DNA of 17,395 nucleotides from an uncultured bacterium. Its GTDB lineage: Bacteria > Gemmatimonadota > Gemmatimonadetes > Palauibacterales > KS3-K002. The first letter of the stretch is position 1. Every line of letters begins with the position of its first letter. The notes under the pieces were generated by a model that had not been told where the DNA came from, ran no database searches, and was given only the letters and a program-made list of their open reading frames with translations. Shown here piece by piece: positions 15,521 to 17,395 of this stretch. Position numbers and translations under genes: made by a program. The stretch lies in contig CANPVY010000169.1 of NCBI GenBank assembly GCA_947581845.1, positions 1 through 17,395 on the forward strand. The letters run 5' to 3'.

Positions 15521-15700
15521 CTACAATGCATGAGCCGAGCTAGCCGGCTTCACAGTTAACTCGTGTTCACTGGCGTGTAACTCGTCCAGGAGGTCTATCG
15601 CGGCATCGTGCTCGCCGAAATGCGCGTACACCCGCGAGATCTGCGCACGCATGCCACGAAACCTCACCTGCTCGTGCCAGACCGGTCCCACGTCGTCAGG
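15521..15700 (-). pseudogene. TolB-like/TPR protein C-terminal remnant
   Basis: The - strand frame is open from just after a TGA (15701-15703) to TAG (15521-15523). It reads ...FRGMRAQISRVYAHFGEHDA followed by AIDLLDEL and LTVKPASS. It aligns with the C-terminal TPR of the intact protein at 9538-11544 (RGVDLIADLAEVYAMIGDYDAAIEQLEYLL): shared RG, VYA, G-[DE]-x-DAAI and L positions. The tail then departs from the usual DPLWDPLRDHPRF ending. There is no start or ribosome site. It lies 25 bases beyond the stop of the serine hydrolase on the same strand, exactly where the end of a TPR gene beginning at 16958 would be expected. Confidence 0.65.
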
Positions 15701-15725
15701 TCATGACCACCGGTACACTCCCCCC

Positions 15726-16958
15726 TCAATCCAGCCCGTATCGCAGTTCCAGGAACCGACGCATTGGAAGCTGCGCATCCCCCTGGTTCAGCATCATGAC
15801 AACAAAGAGGTCCTTCTCCAGATAGTACACGCTCGCCGATAGGTGACCGATGGATCTCCCAACATTTCCTTCGTGATCGCCTTGCGGGCCCTTCATAATG
15901 AGGTACCCGAGTCCATTAGCCAGGCCTGGTTCGACGCGGCGCATGCTTTCCCAGGAGGCATCGCCGAGTAGCTCTCCGCCCCTCAACGCCTGGTGATAGC
16001 GCAAGAGATCCGCCGCACTCGCCACGATGCTCCCGTCCGCTGAGTTCGGCAGAGCTTCATCCCCAAAGGAGCAATCAGCCAGTTGTCCGGGCTCCGAAAC
16101 CCAGCCGGGCATTCCACAATATCCCTTAGCCCGAGGTCGATCGATTGTCTCTGCTCCGTACAGGTAAGTATTCTCCAGGCCAAGCTGAGAGACGATACGC
16201 TCCTCGAAAACTTCGCCTAGCGACTTCCCTGTCACTGTTTCGATGACCTCTCCCACAAGTAGGCCGTTCGTGTTGCTATAACTCTGGAGGGAACCCGGAT
16301 CGAAGGTCGGGTCATGACTGGGCATCATCTCAATTATTTCGGACGGGGGGCGAGGACGGGAAAAGAACTCTGGCACGTCCTCCTGGGAGCTGAGGAGGGA
16401 GAGGGTAGCGAAGTAATCCGGAATGCCGGAAGTGTGGTTCATCAACATCCGGATCGTGATCTCATCCCCACGTGGCCACTCCACGTACGTAGACAGCGGA
16501 TCGTCCAATCCGAGGAGACCTTCTTCCACGAGCTGGAGTGCTATCGTGGCGAATAGGTTCTTTGAGATGCTGCCAATGAAGAACGGTGTGTCGGGCTGGA
16601 GTGGAGTCTTCCGTTTGATATCAGCGTACCCCGTGGCCGCCACCAGCGGTGCACCACCTCCCTCCGCCAAGGCTACGACGATACCTGGGACATCTGCATC
16701 CTCCCGCAACCGTTCGATCTGTGACTGTAGGACCTCGGCTTCCGTAAGCCGGTCATCCCGGGATCCCGAATCGCCGGCATCCGTACGTTGCGAGGTGCGG
16801 CAGGCCAGAGTCGAACACAGAAGCACACTGGTGACCAAGACACTGCATCGTCCGGGAACCATCCGAATCCAAGTCACTTTCGCGGTCCCATCCAGATGGC
16901 CATGCCGCCACAACGAGCGGCGGTGGATCTCGTGAATGAGCCGCTTGAGACGGGACAT
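15726..16958 (-). CDS. Serine beta-lactamase-like hydrolase lipoprotein (AmpC/PBP family)
   Basis: A class C beta-lactamase/penicillin-binding-protein-like hydrolase (PF00144 type). From the ATG at 16958 (410 residues), motifs are SISK (nucleophile Ser130, Lys133), YSN (Tyr227-Asn229) and GHLSA near 371 in place of KTG/HTG; also MLMNHTSGIPDY, typical of the family. Start choice is unclear. ATG 16958 has AGGTGG 5 bases upstream, while ATG 16862 has no ribosome site but begins a short textbook lipoprotein signal whose lipobox STLAC ends at Cys21. The extra 32 residues begin MSRLKRLIHEIHRRSLW, the N-terminus of a TolB-like/TPR protein. The simplest reading is a lipoprotein hydrolase gene placed behind the translation start of a lost gene. 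These enzymes act on peptidoglycan stems, D-amino peptides or esters; true beta-lactamase activity is not implied. Codons are less GC-rich than in the left-hand genes. Confidence 0.88.
   Translation of the reverse strand: MSRLKRLIHEIHRRSLWRHGHLDGTAKVTWIRMVPGRCSVLVTSVLLCSTLACRTSQRTDAGDSGSRDDRLTEAEVLQSQIERLREDADVPGIVVALAEGGGAPLVAATGYADIKRKTPLQPDTPFFIGSISKNLFATIALQLVEEGLLGLDDPLSTYVEWPRGDEITIRMLMNHTSGIPDYFATLSLLSSQEDVPEFFSRPRPPSEIIEMMPSHDPTFDPGSLQSYSNTNGLLVGEVIETVTGKSLGEVFEERIVSQLGLENTYLYGAETIDRPRAKGYCGMPGWVSEPGQLADCSFGDEALPNSADGSIVASAADLLRYHQALRGGELLGDASWESMRRVEPGLANGLGYLIMKGPQGDHEGNVGRSIGHLSASVYYLEKDLFVVMMLNQGDAQLPMRRFLELRYGLD
16908..16958 (-). pseudogene. TolB-like/TPR protein N-terminal remnant with its ribosome site
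   Basis: The 17 codons MSRLKRLIHEIHRRSLW correspond to MSRFTRLLRELERRRVV at the start of the intact TPR protein (9538): shared MSR, RL, E and RR spacing. In family members I remember, a membrane helix follows directly; here the text changes to RHGHLDGTAKVTW, which is not hydrophobic. AGGTGG lies 5 bases upstream of the ATG. It is in frame with the serine hydrolase, so it may now be its 5' end. Confidence 0.6.
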
Positions 16959-17395
16959 GGCTGCCACCTGCGGCCTCAGGTATGTGGGATTACGGGGAAA
17001 CGGTTCTTGCTTCCAAGATGCGCTGCCGCGGAGCGAGGGGCAACTAGGGCGGGCAGACTATCGGGCGAACGAAGGGGCCCTTGATCGGGGGCCTCGGCTG
17101 GTTGTCGTTTGTCGGTCTGCCTGGAACCGCGTTGCTCCGCCTCACGCGCCGCCAGGCTGCGGACGGGCTGCGCTTCCATTCCTGCAGATTGCCAGGGTCG
17201 AATCTCACTGGAAGTTGGCGATGTGCTCGCATGGGTCCTTGATAGCGCCCTGTCCGCGAGTCAGGGAGTAGCGCTCTAGTTTGGGATCTTCTTAGCGGCG
17301 TTATAGCTGGAGTGTAGCGTGTTCGCCGGAACGCGGTCCAGATGGCCTGGCGCCGCCGGGTTCCGAAGCGGATAATGTAGCCCGAATCCGTCCAC
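16959..17395. other. Right-end region without a supported gene
   Basis: Apart from the AGGTGG ribosome site for the - strand gene, I find no ORF with a start signal or recognisable family. On the - strand several short frames look degenerate-coding: one ends YNAAKKIPN then stop, and another reads KLERYSLTRGQGAIKDPCEH then IANFQ and stop at 17205. They could be pieces of one frameshifted gene. The upstream regulatory region of the serine hydrolase must lie here, but no clear promoter hexamers stand out. Confidence 0.4.

Noticed and set aside
15371..15720. Group I intron in tRNA-Leu(UAA)
   Set aside because: The break is at the known insertion position, but no 3' exon (AAAATCCC, T-arm, acceptor strand) appears downstream and the following 300 bases contain a TPR gene remnant instead.
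15651..15842. + strand 63-codon open frame
   Set aside because: It overlaps the 3' end of the serine hydrolase and the TPR remnant on the other strand, with no supporting start signal.
16936..17271. + strand open frame of 111 codons at the right end
   Set aside because: It begins inside the 5' end of the - strand serine hydrolase, has no clear ribosome site and no recognisable family.
1..17395. CRISPR array, insertion sequence, transposase, integrase or toxin-antitoxin pair
   Set aside because: No regularly spaced repeats, no IS-like terminal inverted repeats flanking an ORF and no recombinase or toxin motifs were seen in any frame I read.

Overview
The window is a GC-rich bacterial chromosome segment of about 17.4 kb. 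It has long open genes, good Shine-Dalgarno sites and many exported proteins with Sec, Tat or lipoprotein signals. The gene types resemble Gemmatimonadota or a related environmental phylum: a three-helix TolB-like/TPR protein, secreted S9 peptidases, lipoprotein amidohydrolases and a multiheme cytochrome c fused to a cytochrome b. That assignment is an inference from gene style, not from a marker gene.

Layout, left to right. Bases 2-1375 hold the 3' part of a caspase-like (C14) protease with tandem PPC domains. Bases 1665-3680 encode an 11-heme cytochrome c fused to a membrane cytochrome b. Then come a class I fructose-1,6-bisphosphatase (3876-4865), an exported thioredoxin-VKOR fusion for disulfide chemistry (4963-6408), a Tat-exported ATC-hydrolase-like protein (6556-7179), a periplasmic oligopeptidase B-like S9 peptidase (7244-9415), a TolB-like/TPR membrane protein (9538-11544), a YtcJ-like amidohydrolase lipoprotein (11644-13422), an alpha/beta hydrolase lipoprotein (13610-14476) and a small four-helix membrane protein (14773-15156). 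All of these are on the + strand. The last gene, a penicillin-binding-protein/beta-lactamase-like serine hydrolase lipoprotein (15726 to about 16958), is on the - strand.

The left 14.5 kb is an ordinary run of housekeeping and export genes. The first genes share a periplasmic redox theme: a multiheme quinol/cytochrome protein and a Trx-VKOR fusion that could serve disulfide formation, possibly including cytochrome c cysteines (inference). The middle genes are exported degradative enzymes.

The right end (about 14.5-17.4 kb) has been rearranged. It contains a 140-bp second copy of the amidohydrolase 3' end next to a perfect palindrome, a 5' half of a tRNA-Leu gene cut in the anticodon loop, and a serine hydrolase lying between the N-terminal and C-terminal remnants of a lost TolB-like/TPR gene on the same strand. 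No complete new defence or mobile system is visible. The most novel material is this set of gene remnants and three fusion architectures: PPC-PPC-caspase with an EF-hand-like loop, 11-heme c plus cytochrome b, and Trx placed before VKOR.
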